A stretch of 5,690 nt of DNA from Chth-196 sp044370935 (lineage in GTDB: Bacteria > Verrucomicrobiota > Verrucomicrobiia > Chthoniobacterales > Chthoniobacteraceae). Positions 5,677 through 5,690 of this stretch are shown here, piece after piece. Each line of letters starts with the position of its first letter. Within the stretch, counting starts at the first letter, position 1. Position numbers and translations under genes: made by a program. The stretch is taken from positions 1-5,690 of the forward strand of contig JBILUQ010000255.1 of assembly GCA_044370935.1 (NCBI GenBank). The letters are read 5' to 3'. The notes below the pieces were generated by a model that did no database searches, was not told the DNA's origin, and was given only the letters and a program-made list of their open reading frames with translations.

Positions 5677-5690
5677 ATCGCACGCAACCC

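Overview
The window looks like a chromosomal segment of a Verrucomicrobia-type (PVC group) bacterium of moderate GC. This placement is inferred from protein style and recalled families, not from a search. The pointers are a Gfo/Idh/MocA oxidoreductase tail ending in the 'MGRMAAYTG...W...LP(V)PPVA(L)PG' style common in Planctomycetes and Verrucomicrobia, a small CGWS glutaredoxin with a Cys-containing tail, and a six-domain ribosomal protein S1.

Left part (1-3126), housekeeping. The 3' end of an oxidoreductase gene (+, ends at 386) converges on a glutaredoxin-like gene (-, 665-1018), and a perfect 9-bp hairpin lies between them. Next, also on the minus strand, is rpsA (1167 to about 2849), followed by a strong intrinsic terminator at 1070-1102 that separates it from the glutaredoxin gene. 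Divergent from rpsA, on the plus strand, is tRNA-Phe(GAA) at 3054-3126. The roughly 200 bp between rpsA and the tRNA must hold both promoters.

Right part (3127-5690), accessory. About 470 bp without a recognisable gene follows the tRNA and contains an 80-nt inverted-repeat structure. Then comes a complete ISL3-family insertion sequence (3601-4913, 1313 bp). It has one intact-looking 416-aa transposase (-), 23-bp imperfect terminal inverted repeats, and flanking 8-bp direct repeats that agree at 7 of 8 positions. Beyond it are about 240 bp of non-coding sequence, then the C-terminal remnant of an IS4/Tn5-type transposase (-, 5162-5506). The window ends in a densely structured, repeat-rich non-coding block (5524-5676) with a 49-nt-period direct repeat and a long hairpin.

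Overall this is a core translation locus (S1, tRNA-Phe) next to an insertion hot spot where mobile elements have accumulated downstream of a tRNA gene. I see no CRISPR array, no defence operon and no clearly new system. The least explained sequence is the structured block at the right end and the inverted-repeat element at 3421-3500.
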